A DNA stretch of 50,839 nucleotides from an uncultured Rubritalea sp. (lineage in GTDB: Bacteria > Verrucomicrobiota > Verrucomicrobiia > Verrucomicrobiales > Akkermansiaceae), in NCBI GenBank assembly GCA_937923145.1, contig CALAJT010000019.1, positions 1-50,839 on the forward strand. The letters run 5' to 3'. Positions 19,001 through 27,839 of this stretch are shown here, piece by piece. The translations under genes and the position numbers were made by a program. The notes under the pieces were generated by a model, which was not told the DNA's origin, did not search any database, and saw only the letters and a program-made list of their open reading frames with translations. Every line of letters begins with the position of its first letter. The first letter of the stretch is position 1.

Positions 19001-20832
19001 AAACACTTGGTTTTCCAATCATTCTTCTGGTCGTATTTTCGAGTCTTCCAAGACCTGCCTACATCAGGGTGAGTCACTACAAAACAACATTTCAGAGGAG
19101 GTAAGCCTGCCAAAGTAACCTTACCATTCTCATCTGTAATCCCTGAGGAAAGACCTAGATCAGCACCCACTAGCAAGCTCTCAGATTCATCTCCACCCTC
19201 ATCCACAAACCATCTTGCTAAATACACTTTAGCGCCTTTAAGCGGAATATCTTTCTCACCTTTTAAAATCACATTCAAGGTCTGGCTCACTGGGCGTAAT
19301 AACATCACTACCTGCTCCTCAGGTTCAGGTCGTTCCTTCTCAAAGGTAGCCGGAGCAGTGAGATTTATAGAGCCTATCGCCCAGTCAGGATGACTAGCTA
19401 TCACGGCATAATGGTCAGCCCACTTCTCCACCCCTAGGTCAGAATAGACACAGTCAGAATTAAATCTATATTCACCATTCTTTCCACTAATGACCTCTTC
19501 TATAACCCCTGTGTCTGGATGAAAATCTCCATTATAACCTATCTTGTTTTTTCCATAATAAAGCATCACCTTCGCCCCACTCACAGCATTCCCATCCACA
19601 TCCACCACACGTCCAAATGGAGAAGCAGTGACCACTTTGTCCGGAACTCTATCCACCATTTCCTCATCATCCGCATCTGCTGTCATTGGCAAGAAACACA
19701 CAAATCCTAGCACCACAAGCATCGCCAACTCAGTGAACGATGGCAACGACCTAAACTTTCTCTTACCTAACAGAATCTCAAATCTACGCTTCAGATTTGA
19801 TCCCACAGCCATCACTGCTAGCCATTGACCTCGCGCTTTCTCCAGCGCATAGAGAGCCTCCGCATATTTCTTTGGATCCTGGGTCTGAGCCACCACAAAT
19901 CCATCACAAACCTCTTCCCTCAGCTGTCGCACCATCTTACCAGACCACCATAAGATAGGATTAAAGAAGAACAAAACCTCGCTCAACCTCTGCAATATAT
20001 TCCAGAAATAATCGTGTCTCCGTATATGTGCTAGCTCATGCAGCAGTATAGCCTCCACCTGATCTGGCGACATCCTAGCCATGAAACCACACGGGACAAA
20101 TACAACTGGCTTCAACCACCCTACAACCATAGGACTCACTATAGCAGCAGACTCTCTGAGCCTCACAGATCCTTTCACATAGCGCTCACACAATGAGCTG
20201 AAAATTCCTTTCAGGTCTTCAGATGGTTCGTTGCCACTTTTACGTAGCTGAACTAATCCGTATGCTCCTAAGCTCCATTTTATCAATAAAAGAGCCACCC
20301 CTAGAAACCAAATCCATACGATAGTATTTGAATACTCCAGTATCGTACTCATTACTATTTCTCTTAAACTAGCTTCCTCTGGAGCTTTTAAATCTAATAT
20401 AAACTCCTCTGTTAAATCGCCATTCGTTGCTACATTAGCTGCTAGCTCTGAATCTATAGCGGTTTCATTCGTTGGCTTAAATGTCGAACTGCTCTCAAAC
20501 TGAGAAGCTTCATCATTGATTAATATTGTAGCCTGATTTCCAGTTGATTTAGGCGTCTCCGTGACCACCTCTTTAGCTATCACTGATTCCATTTCCATTT
20601 CATTTACACCTTGGAAACAAAACAAACAGATCGCCAGAATCGGTAAACATGATAGCTGACCTATAAGAACCATCCAATAACGAGCCACCATAGACTTCAC
20701 GAAATACCCAAGCACCACAAACACAATCATCACCGCAGAGCTAATCACCGCTGTCAGAAGTAAAGCGCAAGCTACACGCTCGATCCACCCCATTTCAACA
20801 CCAGTACTAAAATCCATTAACCAATTAAACAT
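16069..20832 (-). CDS. BlaR1-type M56 metallopeptidase sensor with very long carboxypeptidase-regulatory-like repeat ectodomain
   Basis: A membrane sensor-protease expected to cut its partner repressor (BlaI, upstream gene) when triggered. Counting from ATG 20832, there are N-terminal membrane helices (about 20-45, 52-75, 168-190), the M56 zinc motif HELAH at 265-269, the EEVCD block at 306-310, and a further helix near 370-395. The remaining roughly 1190 residues are a chain of beta-sandwich, Cna-B/CarboxypepD_reg-like repeats with recurring G-x-V-x-x-x-x-G-x-P-x-x-G-A-x-V and D-x-x-G-x-F/Y patterns. They take the place of the penicillin-binding sensor domain of classical BlaR1. ATG 20832 is chosen because GGGAGG lies just upstream. 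It overlaps the blaI stop by 8 bp, so translation is coupled. The ligand is unknown. Confidence 0.85.
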   Translation of the reverse strand: MFNWLMDFSTGVEMGWIERVACALLLTAVISSAVMIVFVVLGYFVKSMVARYWMVLIGQLSCLPILAICLFCFQGVNEMEMESVIAKEVVTETPKSTGNQATILINDEASQFESSSTFKPTNETAIDSELAANVATNGDLTEEFILDLKAPEEASLREIVMSTILEYSNTIVWIWFLGVALLLIKWSLGAYGLVQLRKSGNEPSEDLKGIFSSLCERYVKGSVRLRESAAIVSPMVVGWLKPVVFVPCGFMARMSPDQVEAILLHELAHIRRHDYFWNILQRLSEVLFFFNPILWWSGKMVRQLREEVCDGFVVAQTQDPKKYAEALYALEKARGQWLAVMAVGSNLKRRFEILLGKRKFRSLPSFTELAMLVVLGFVCFLPMTADADDEEMVDRVPDKVVTASPFGRVVDVDGNAVSGAKVMLYYGKNKIGYNGDFHPDTGVIEEVISGKNGEYRFNSDCVYSDLGVEKWADHYAVIASHPDWAIGSINLTAPATFEKERPEPEEQVVMLLRPVSQTLNVILKGEKDIPLKGAKVYLARWFVDEGGDESESLLVGADLGLSSGITDENGKVTLAGLPPLKCCFVVTHPDVGRSWKTRKYDQKNDWKTKCFPAAGVSGRVVKPNGEGLANELLRIKSEGSWIAWYVKTDANGKYAIRDLYGKGHNASRGGGGEGKYTMRVDSGDWLAEKVEFKLNPAEFKELEDLKVSKGESVVVNGKNSLTGEPLAFAAVRYSDAGDQKIQFTDVNGIASFTVLPGQSRFRMSPPKGFYVSPERSSNLLKDVFIDEVRGKQIVAFTLEAKPVGRIEGVVMSPVGSEAFDGEIKFLLDYEDIVYVGDNYSRSFKGELGRIDSNKRHFHIDNIPTDKEYIVHAKDDKQGLSGTTIWKPGGGDFVISLSKQISQKVILRQSDGKLLKNQTIHYGEIKNELVVKVVRDLVTSDSGEVTLPNLREDAEYCVSLPNKDFYRALFKLDRGKTLDLMLTDKVGIIIFDEEGQELEVERFIGIETIGKTQNGYRDNASKNINNSRAISKHILSFARKREQNRLRISVKLKSGDLAVTEGLITESEVMRLKVTERISNKVARLENLDTERKQKDKKARITVVDEGGKPIKGAKLSSTEYQNPQLIQGQELVFKETRISSNAKGEFEPVLFDRYLRIDTKGYATRWIPRSVLLDGPVRVTLQSRTSCEGVLRNKAGKSIADRVLHFVTEQKVYDPRYMSYGCDESLSNLKPLRIGVKTDAKGKFSAVLEPGKWRLVGSASGDFIIDESFELKLGKKLELEPTLKPSANLIVKVRDKETSELVAGAVIYLQKSMGPSSLTHLSPEKEVEDGELAFKGLLPGKYTVIYIQALKFEDMGKNKYIKANAVNIKEEKSPFPLGFNGEVYELELKQGIKTLDVELTSGVLIKGIVSSELIKDNSQITVGVLENRGSYSTMIAGVRCKKNGEFSCYAPASKDFGYRLIAYESKNISERIVAPAVSEQFAIRKGMVKEFTLELKPGGTLIGRVIDSNNKPLAGQTIGIQQEVDEQSGRDWTKTDKDGSFVMKGIRPGRVDVRFHRDGGNLDKKGIQIKIGQAVDIGDWVIPEKEK

Positions 20833-21217
20833 CCTTGCCTCCCTTCTCCTCAAGATCATCTAACAAGCTTCTAAGTTCCGCCAAATCATCTTTGCTCACA
20901 GGTCTAGTGCCCAGAGCCTTCATCGCTAGCTCCGCAGCACTGCCCTTACAAAGTTTATCCATCCAGTTCCCCAATAGGCTTCGCTCAACATCACTCTGCT
21001 TAGCAACCGCCCTATAAATGTGTGGTCGTTTCTCACTCAAGCGTTTGATCAGCCCCTTCTCTAACATGATCTGCATAAATTTCAGAATAGTCGTATAGCC
21101 AGATTTTTTCTCCAGAGACTCATGCACCTCCTTAACCTTCAAATCACCTTGTAGCCAAAGCAGCTTCAAAATCGACAACTCCGCATCCGTAGGATAAATA
21201 CTATTCTTCTTTTTCAT
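20825..21217 (-). CDS. BlaI/MecI/CopY-family transcriptional repressor
   Basis: A 130-residue winged-helix repressor: PTDAELSILKLLWLQGDLKVKEV forms the start of the HTH, GYTTILKFMQIMLEKGLI the recognition helix and wing lead, and a C-terminal helical dimerisation part follows. Relatives bind paired palindromes in their own promoter and are destroyed when the co-encoded M56 protease is active. The gene overlaps the M56 gene by 8 bp. Two matching palindromes lie directly upstream of its start, which supports autoregulation. The signal is unlikely to be a beta-lactam, since no penicillin-binding sensor domain is present. Confidence 0.9.
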   Translation of the reverse strand: MKKKNSIYPTDAELSILKLLWLQGDLKVKEVHESLEKKSGYTTILKFMQIMLEKGLIKRLSEKRPHIYRAVAKQSDVERSLLGNWMDKLCKGSAAELAMKALGTRPVSKDDLAELRSLLDDLEEKGGKDV

Positions 21218-21249
21218 TACGAAACAATTCGTAACACGAAGACCTTCGT
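21217..21249. promoter_or_regulatory. tandem BlaI-type operators
   Basis: Two copies of ACGAA-N4-TTCGT lie at 21219-21232 and 21236-21249, their centres 17 bp apart. The first extends to a perfect 18-bp palindrome (TTACGAAACAATTCGTAA, 21217-21234) that touches the blaI start codon. Equal half-sites and spacing make them the likely binding sites of the BlaI-family repressor. Confidence 0.75.
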
Positions 21250-21276
21250 AGTCAATATTTAATTTTAAACACCAAT

Positions 21277-21310
21277 AAAAAGTGCGACCCCAGAACAGGA
21301 TCGCACTTTG
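21277..21310 (-). terminator. rho-independent terminator of acnB
   Basis: On the minus strand the stem AAAGTGCGA / TCGCACTTT encloses about 13 bases and is followed by TTATTGG. It lies 32 bp after the acnB stop. Confidence 0.7.
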
Positions 21311-21341
21311 AAAATTTTAAGTCTATGTGGTTAATTAAACC

Positions 21342-24122
21342 CTAAGCGCTCGTGATTAGCTCATGAGTAGGTGGGGCAAATGTCGTGAGGTTAATTCCCT
21401 TCACAGCTGCCTTGTATTCTTCCATCGTAGGGATTCTGCCTAGGATAGCAGAGAGAACTACTACAGGAGTTGACCCGAGAAGAGATTCCCCTTTCTTGCG
21501 GTCTGAGTCTGCTACTACTCTGCCTTGGAATAGACGAGTCGATGTAGCCATCACTGTATCACCTTTCTCAGCTTTCTCCTGGTTACCCATACAGAGGTTA
21601 CAGCCAGGACGCTCTAGATACATCATATTCTCATACTCTGTTCTAGCGAAGTTCTTAGGAGCACTGTCGTCAAACACAAAGCCTGAATACTTTTCTAATA
21701 TCTCCCAGTCACCTTCCGCCTTAAGTTCATCGATAATGTTATAGGTAGGCGCTGCCACTACGAGTGGAGCTTGGAACTCAACTTTACCTTGTTGCGCTTC
21801 TAGATTACGTAACATTTGAGATACGATTTTAAGATCACCTTTATGAACCATACAAGATCCGACAAACCCTAGATCAACATGCTTCTCACCACCATAGTAG
21901 GAAAGCTCTCTGATAGCATCGTGTGTGTAACGCTTAGAAACGTCATCATTGTGCACATCTGGGTCAGCGATCATTGGCTCGACGATCAAGTTTAGATCTA
22001 CCACGAATTCTGCTGAATACTTAGCATTAGAATCTGGAGTAAGTGCTGGCTTCTCACCTGATCTGATTCCTGCGATCCTATTGTTCGCTTTATCTACAAG
22101 TCCCTGAAGCACTTTAAGGTCATTGTCCATGCCCTTGTCGATCATGATCTGGATTCTGCCTTTAGCGATCTCTAGTGACTCGATGAGTGTGTCGTCTTGT
22201 GAAATACAGATAGATGCTTTCGCCTTCATCTCTGCAGTCCAGTCTGTAAATGTGAACGCCTGATCAGAAGGAAGAGTTCCTAGGTGAACCTCGATGATTC
22301 TACCTTGGAAAACATTGTCGCCAAACTGGTCTAGCATCTGAGACTGTGTAGCATGAACTACATCACGGAAATCCATGTGATCCTTCATGTCACCTTTGAA
22401 TGTTACCTTCACTGATTCTGGCATTGGCATACTAGCCTCACCAGTAGCGAGTGCGAGAGCCACTGTCCCAGAGTCAGCACCGAAGGCTACACCCTTAGAC
22501 ATACGAGTGTGCGAATCACCACCGATGATGACATCCCAGTCATCTACCGCTAGATCATTAAGCACCTTGTGAATCACGTCAGTCATCGCATGATATTTGC
22601 CTTTCGGGTCACGTGCTGTGATGAGACCGAACTTGTGCATGAAATTCATCAGCTTAGGGATATTTTCCTGTGCTTTCTTATCCCAGACTGATGCCGTGTG
22701 ACAACCTGACTGGTATGCACCATCTACGATAGGTGAAATGATAGTGGCAGCCATAGCCTCTAATTCCTGAGAAGTCATGAGACCAGTCGTGTCCTGTGAG
22801 CCGACGATATTCACCTCTACTCTGACATCAGATCCAGCATGGAGAACCATACCATCTGGCACACCTACAGCATTTTTATTAAAGATTTTCTCCACCGCGG
22901 TGAGCCCCTGTCCCTCGTGAGAAACTAACTTCGAAGGAGCGTAAGCGGACTTAAGCTCTACGCCTAATGTCTTCGCTGCAAATGTCTGAAGCTTCTTTCC
23001 AAAGACGATAGCATAAGAGCCACCAGCCTTCATAAACTCGACCTTCTGAGGAGTAAGTGCGGAAGCTATGTCAGCTAACTCTTCGTCTCCATTATAAAGC
23101 TTTTTCTTTTTCGTGTTGATAGTCAGCACAGTGCCTGTGTCTACAGAGTAAACCTGCTCTAGGACTGGCTCATCTTCTTCATCGAGAACAGTATTGCCTT
23201 CAGCGTCTACCTTCTTGACCCAGTTCTTAAGGTCTAGACCTATACCACCAGTAACATCCACGGTAGTAAGGAAGATCGGTGAGATTCCGTTAGTTCCCGC
23301 TACTACAGGAGCAATATTCACAAATGGAACGTAAGCACTGCCTTGTCTACCAGCCCATAGAGCCACGTTATTGATACCTGACATTCTGGATGAACCGACA
23401 CCCATGGTTCCCTTCTCAGCGATCAACATGACACGCTTATCTGGATGAGCTGACTGGAGCTCTGAAATTTCGTTTTGCGCTTCTTTCGTGATAAAGCACT
23501 GACCATGAAGTTCACGATCCGAGCGCGAGTGCGCCTCTCCTCCAGGAGAAAGTAAGTCTGTGGAAATGTCACCTTCACCAGCGATGTAGGTAACGAGCTT
23601 GATCTCCTCTGGCACCTCTGGAAGATCTGTGAAGAACTCCGCCTTAGCATAGCTTTCGAGAATATCCTTAGCGATTGCATTGCCAGCCTTGTATGCTTTT
23701 TCGAGCTGTTCCATGTCTGCCTCGTAGAGGAAAACCTGTGTTTTGAGAACATCAGAAGCTTGCTTAGCGATAGCCGCATCGACACCATCCTTTAGAGCTA
23801 GATCTAGAAGTATCTCCATAGACGCCCCACCCTTCATGTGTGAAAGTAGTTCAAACGCAAATGCCTGAGTAATTTCTTCAACCACAGATTCACCTAGAAT
23901 GATCTCCTTCAAAAACTGAGCCTTTTCGCCAGCAGCACTCGTAGTCCCTGGTAGCACATTATAAATCAGGAAGTTTACCGCACCATCTCTGTGCTCATTA
24001 CCTAGATCTTTGACTATCGCAATTACCTCGCTCGTAAGCTCAGCACCATCGATAGGCTTAGGATTTAATCCTTCTCCCTTACGATCTTCAATCTCCTGTA
24101 AATATTCTAAATATAATTTCAT
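21342..24122 (-). CDS. acnB: aconitate hydratase B (bifunctional aconitase/2-methylisocitrate dehydratase type)
   Basis: AcnB interconverts citrate and isocitrate in the TCA cycle, using a [4Fe-4S] cluster. The N-terminal HEAT-like domain, the swivel domain, and the three catalytic domains are recognisable. The cluster cysteines are in VGSCMVHKGD and in PGCNLCMGNQ, the substrate-loop block is IGGDSHTRMSKGVAFGADSG, and DLKNWVKKVDAEGN is a typical family block. At 926 residues it is somewhat longer than E. coli AcnB (865). The gene is monocistronic, on the opposite strand to the next gene. It pairs functionally with gltA at 41724. Confidence 0.97.
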   Translation of the reverse strand: MKLYLEYLQEIEDRKGEGLNPKPIDGAELTSEVIAIVKDLGNEHRDGAVNFLIYNVLPGTTSAAGEKAQFLKEIILGESVVEEITQAFAFELLSHMKGGASMEILLDLALKDGVDAAIAKQASDVLKTQVFLYEADMEQLEKAYKAGNAIAKDILESYAKAEFFTDLPEVPEEIKLVTYIAGEGDISTDLLSPGGEAHSRSDRELHGQCFITKEAQNEISELQSAHPDKRVMLIAEKGTMGVGSSRMSGINNVALWAGRQGSAYVPFVNIAPVVAGTNGISPIFLTTVDVTGGIGLDLKNWVKKVDAEGNTVLDEEDEPVLEQVYSVDTGTVLTINTKKKKLYNGDEELADIASALTPQKVEFMKAGGSYAIVFGKKLQTFAAKTLGVELKSAYAPSKLVSHEGQGLTAVEKIFNKNAVGVPDGMVLHAGSDVRVEVNIVGSQDTTGLMTSQELEAMAATIISPIVDGAYQSGCHTASVWDKKAQENIPKLMNFMHKFGLITARDPKGKYHAMTDVIHKVLNDLAVDDWDVIIGGDSHTRMSKGVAFGADSGTVALALATGEASMPMPESVKVTFKGDMKDHMDFRDVVHATQSQMLDQFGDNVFQGRIIEVHLGTLPSDQAFTFTDWTAEMKAKASICISQDDTLIESLEIAKGRIQIMIDKGMDNDLKVLQGLVDKANNRIAGIRSGEKPALTPDSNAKYSAEFVVDLNLIVEPMIADPDVHNDDVSKRYTHDAIRELSYYGGEKHVDLGFVGSCMVHKGDLKIVSQMLRNLEAQQGKVEFQAPLVVAAPTYNIIDELKAEGDWEILEKYSGFVFDDSAPKNFARTEYENMMYLERPGCNLCMGNQEKAEKGDTVMATSTRLFQGRVVADSDRKKGESLLGSTPVVVLSAILGRIPTMEEYKAAVKGINLTTFAPPTHELITSA

Positions 24123-24286
24123 TTCTGGTGCAGATTCTGTATGGATAACCTGCTAATTCAAGGATAAATTGTGTATTATCGGATTACGAATTCGGATTAT
24201 ATACTAGTTTGATAAATGGTCTGCCTAGAAACTATATTAGAATTATACTCGTTGATGAATCACCATATATAAGTTAAGCATCTGCC

Positions 24287-27200
24287 ATGACAATGCCTCC
24301 ATTAACAATATTCCTAGATACCAATGTATTTATTTTTGGAAGTGATAAAGCTGATAACCCAAAAATAGCTGACTTCAATAAACCACCACTTAGCAGATTA
24401 CGACAGCTTTTTGAAAATAAGGGTCTACGCCTTTTGATGCCTGAGATGTTTAGTATGGAGATGGACAGAAAAATAGATAAAGGAGCTAGACGAATCGTAG
24501 AAAAATTCAAAAACATTAATTCTGATTTCAAGGATACACCTAGTTACATACCCTCCCAATATCACAATTCTCAATTATCCAGCGTAAATTTTTCACAGAT
24601 TTCTGAAAAAATGCATTCTGAGTGGAATCAATTTAAAAACGATTTCACTCTAGAAAATCTAGAACTCGTTGCTGACTTGAACAAAGTTATTCAACAATAT
24701 ATTAATATAGAACTTCCCTTCTCTAATAAGAAAGGTAAGCAAAAGGAGTTTCCTGATGCATTTATGGCAAATGTCATTGAGCATTATCAGTGCACAAATG
24801 GTGGAAATATTGCTATTATTTCTAGTGATGGGGATTTTAGAGATTATTTTAGAAGTAAAAAATACTTCAAAGTTTATACTACATTGAAGTCATACTTAGA
24901 AGCCTTCCAATTAGATGAATTAGCAAGTGATAAACTGGAACAAGATGTTAGTGATATTACGATTCCTACTACAACAGAGGATTTAGAAGAACTTAAGTCT
25001 GTTTTAAATAGAGAACAGCCTACATCAGCTGAAATTGAAAGGACTATTGAATTAATTTCCACCAGAGGTTCAAACTATAATTTTTTCTTCAGAAACGTAA
25101 CTTCTGTTAACTGGCTGCCCCCTTTAATTAAAAATAACTTCTTTAAGAATCCACCTCTTAAGAAAGTAACTTCAGAAGGAACTCAAGTCTCCTTTTGGGA
25201 GCCTATAGGTTATTTAGAACGAATTTGTGATCAAATTGATGAACAAGCAGTAATAGATATAATTTTGAAATTAGGTGATGTAGATAACTATCGAATACTA
25301 TCTGCCATTGTTGGAATTGTGTCTAAAGTAAATACTCCATATATAATTAATAAGCTTAAGGACTACTTACATGCTTACGTTATTGAAGCTCATCATCTAG
25401 GCAGAGAATTTGAATCCCTATTGAATTCAGAAGCTTTTTTACATACAGAGACTAGCGAAACTAGATACAGCTTAGTATCCTCAATCCTTAAATTTAAGGA
25501 TGCAGACAAATCTTATGATCCCTACATTAGAGATTATGATTTTCGCGAAATCCTCACAAAGCATCTTCAACCAACTTTTAATGCTGAGCCTATGCGATAT
25601 GCTAGATTACTCATCGAAGAGATATCAAAAATCATTAAGTATAAAAATAAAGATTCTGATTCTAATAATAAGTATGATGGTTCAAAGTTTTGGTGTCCTC
25701 ATTTTGAGCATTATGACGAATATCAGGGAAATGCGAATATCGTTGCCGTTACTTTATCTAAACTTATTTCACATATACATGAAAATGACCCTTCCCATAT
25801 TAAGGACTTACACCAAGTATTAGACAGTTACCCTTGGGAGTTTTTTGAAAGATTGTCAGACTATGCTTTAGCTAACAATTTGGATCAATCAATTATTGAT
25901 TTAGTTAGATCACGTATACTTAATATAGATTTTACAGAAGACATTATCAGCAGTGAAACCTACTTGCTTATCAAAAACAGTATAGTTGAATTCTCTAATA
26001 CATTATTGAAAGATGTTGATTTAGAAAGAATTTTAGAAGAGATCAATCAATCCCCTTCTGAAGAATCTTGTAAAGAATGGATGCAAGATAATTTCTCCGA
26101 TGAATACTTCGCTGATTATAAGAGACGAGAGCATTTTAAAACATTCAGAGTATTTGAACCTGTTTTACATGGGAAATACAGAGATTACTATGAAAGTCTA
26201 ATAAAGGAGTTTGGTAATCAGACCCCGAAAGATTACGGTGTGGGACATGAAGTGAAAACTGGATTTGTTTCATATGAGAGCCCTCAAAGTTTTGAAGAAC
26301 TATCTAATTATACAGATAACCAACTTCTAGATTTTATCAATTCGTGGGATTCAACTGAAAAGACGTATGACGAAAATTTTGTAGAGATTACGATTGGAGC
26401 TTTAGCTAAAGAATTTGGAAACGTTGTTAAAAGCACCATCGTGCCAACTTCAAGAATAACATTTTGGTTAGACAACGTAGAACGCATAAGGAGACCAGTT
26501 TTTGTTCGAGCCCTGGTTAGTAATCTAAGCAAGTCAATAATAGATAAAACATTTAACAATTATGACTCTTATTTAAAGATTTTAAAATGGTGCACTGATA
26601 AACCAAATAGTAAAGTAGACATCGGCAATGAAGAATCTAGCGAGTCCCCCTCATGGAATACTACTCGACGAAGATGCCTAGATTCTATTGATCATTTAAT
26701 CGAAAATAAATCACAAATATTACAGGTAAAACATAACGATGTTTATAACATTATTTATTCATTATTGGTGAGTCCAGATGATAGACTAGACAGTGATAGG
26801 AGAATATTTCTTAGTGGATATGATTATTTAACTGAGGCAATTAACAATACTCGTAGTCGAGCTCTAGAAACCCTAACAAAATTTACAAATTTTCTCAAAA
26901 ATCAAATTACTATAGACGTCCAATATAATGACTACCTTGTTCAAGCTATTTCAGATAGATTAGAAAAACAAATAATCTCGAAAGCGGAGTATGCCATGTT
27001 TGGATACTTAACTAGCACACTAATAGATTTAGACTCTAAATTTTTCGAAGTAATACATAGCAAAATATATCCTAGTAATGAAGAATTCTGGTTTGTAACA
27101 TTTGAAACTTTTCTGAGAACAAATAGAGCCTGGGACCTCACTTTTTCCATACTACAAGACGACTATCAAAAACTACTAGATTTTGATCTCGATAAGGAAG

Positions 27201-27787
27201 ATGAAAGACATCAAAAAATATTAAATTATTTGGGTGATCATTTAATTGCACACTACCTTTGGGAAAATATTGATTACAATACTGAATCTGCATTAGATAA
27301 ATATTTTGAAATTAGTAGTAAAGATAACCAATCACATGTCATCTTTAACATTGGAAGATCACTACAAAACTCCAAGGATTTACCAGTTAAAACTATTGAA
27401 CGTGTAAAAGCATTTTGGAACTGGCGAGAAGAGAACAAGAATGTATCTGAGTTTATTTCTTTTGTATCATGGCTAAAATGCGAATGTTTTACTTTAGAAT
27501 GGAGACTAACGAAATTAAAAAATGTCTTATCTAATGTTCCACTAAATGACATGCGAGTCTTTTCTATTACTGCATTCTTGAACGAGACAGTTAATGATTT
27601 TCTAACAATGACTCTTGAGTGTCTTGTTTTACTTACAGATACAGGAGAATATATATATTATGACGATGAGGAAATAAAAGCAATTTTACTTCTAGGGGAT
27701 AGCAGTAAAAATAACGAAGATCGCCAGTTATCTATAGAAGCTCGTGACAATTTATTAAAAGCAGGACATTATAATTTTAAAGATTAA
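24287..27787 (+). CDS. giant PIN-domain (DUF4935-like) protein, AT-rich
   Basis: The first 200 residues form a PIN nuclease domain. The acidic quartet is visible: D11 in FLDTNVFI, E53 or E58 in MPEMFSMEMD, D157 in EFPDAF, and D181/D183 in SSDGDFRDYF. This is the order expected of the DUF4935 PIN group. The remaining 960 residues are predicted mainly helical and highly charged, with no motif I recognise; they could be a long HEAT-like or sensor scaffold. The gene is clearly more AT-rich than acnB and aroB and stands between them in an accessory block, which suggests acquisition. An RNase with a large regulatory domain, for example in phage defence, is a reasonable inference but unproven. Confidence 0.75.
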   Translation: MTMPPLTIFLDTNVFIFGSDKADNPKIADFNKPPLSRLRQLFENKGLRLLMPEMFSMEMDRKIDKGARRIVEKFKNINSDFKDTPSYIPSQYHNSQLSSVNFSQISEKMHSEWNQFKNDFTLENLELVADLNKVIQQYINIELPFSNKKGKQKEFPDAFMANVIEHYQCTNGGNIAIISSDGDFRDYFRSKKYFKVYTTLKSYLEAFQLDELASDKLEQDVSDITIPTTTEDLEELKSVLNREQPTSAEIERTIELISTRGSNYNFFFRNVTSVNWLPPLIKNNFFKNPPLKKVTSEGTQVSFWEPIGYLERICDQIDEQAVIDIILKLGDVDNYRILSAIVGIVSKVNTPYIINKLKDYLHAYVIEAHHLGREFESLLNSEAFLHTETSETRYSLVSSILKFKDADKSYDPYIRDYDFREILTKHLQPTFNAEPMRYARLLIEEISKIIKYKNKDSDSNNKYDGSKFWCPHFEHYDEYQGNANIVAVTLSKLISHIHENDPSHIKDLHQVLDSYPWEFFERLSDYALANNLDQSIIDLVRSRILNIDFTEDIISSETYLLIKNSIVEFSNTLLKDVDLERILEEINQSPSEESCKEWMQDNFSDEYFADYKRREHFKTFRVFEPVLHGKYRDYYESLIKEFGNQTPKDYGVGHEVKTGFVSYESPQSFEELSNYTDNQLLDFINSWDSTEKTYDENFVEITIGALAKEFGNVVKSTIVPTSRITFWLDNVERIRRPVFVRALVSNLSKSIIDKTFNNYDSYLKILKWCTDKPNSKVDIGNEESSESPSWNTTRRRCLDSIDHLIENKSQILQVKHNDVYNIIYSLLVSPDDRLDSDRRIFLSGYDYLTEAINNTRSRALETLTKFTNFLKNQITIDVQYNDYLVQAISDRLEKQIISKAEYAMFGYLTSTLIDLDSKFFEVIHSKIYPSNEEFWFVTFETFLRTNRAWDLTFSILQDDYQKLLDFDLDKEDERHQKILNYLGDHLIAHYLWENIDYNTESALDKYFEISSKDNQSHVIFNIGRSLQNSKDLPVKTIERVKAFWNWREENKNVSEFISFVSWLKCECFTLEWRLTKLKNVLSNVPLNDMRVFSITAFLNETVNDFLTMTLECLVLLTDTGEYIYYDDEEIKAILLLGDSSKNNEDRQLSIEARDNLLKAGHYNFKD

Positions 27788-27839
27788 CTTTTGAAATTTA
27801 TTATCCTTCTAGAAAATAGCATTGTTCAGCCCGTCAGCT

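Noticed and set aside
16069-20832. Beta-lactam resistance sensor
   Set aside because: The protease core is of the BlaR1 type, but no penicillin-binding serine motif (SxxK, SxN, KTG) domain is present, so a beta-lactam signal is not supported.
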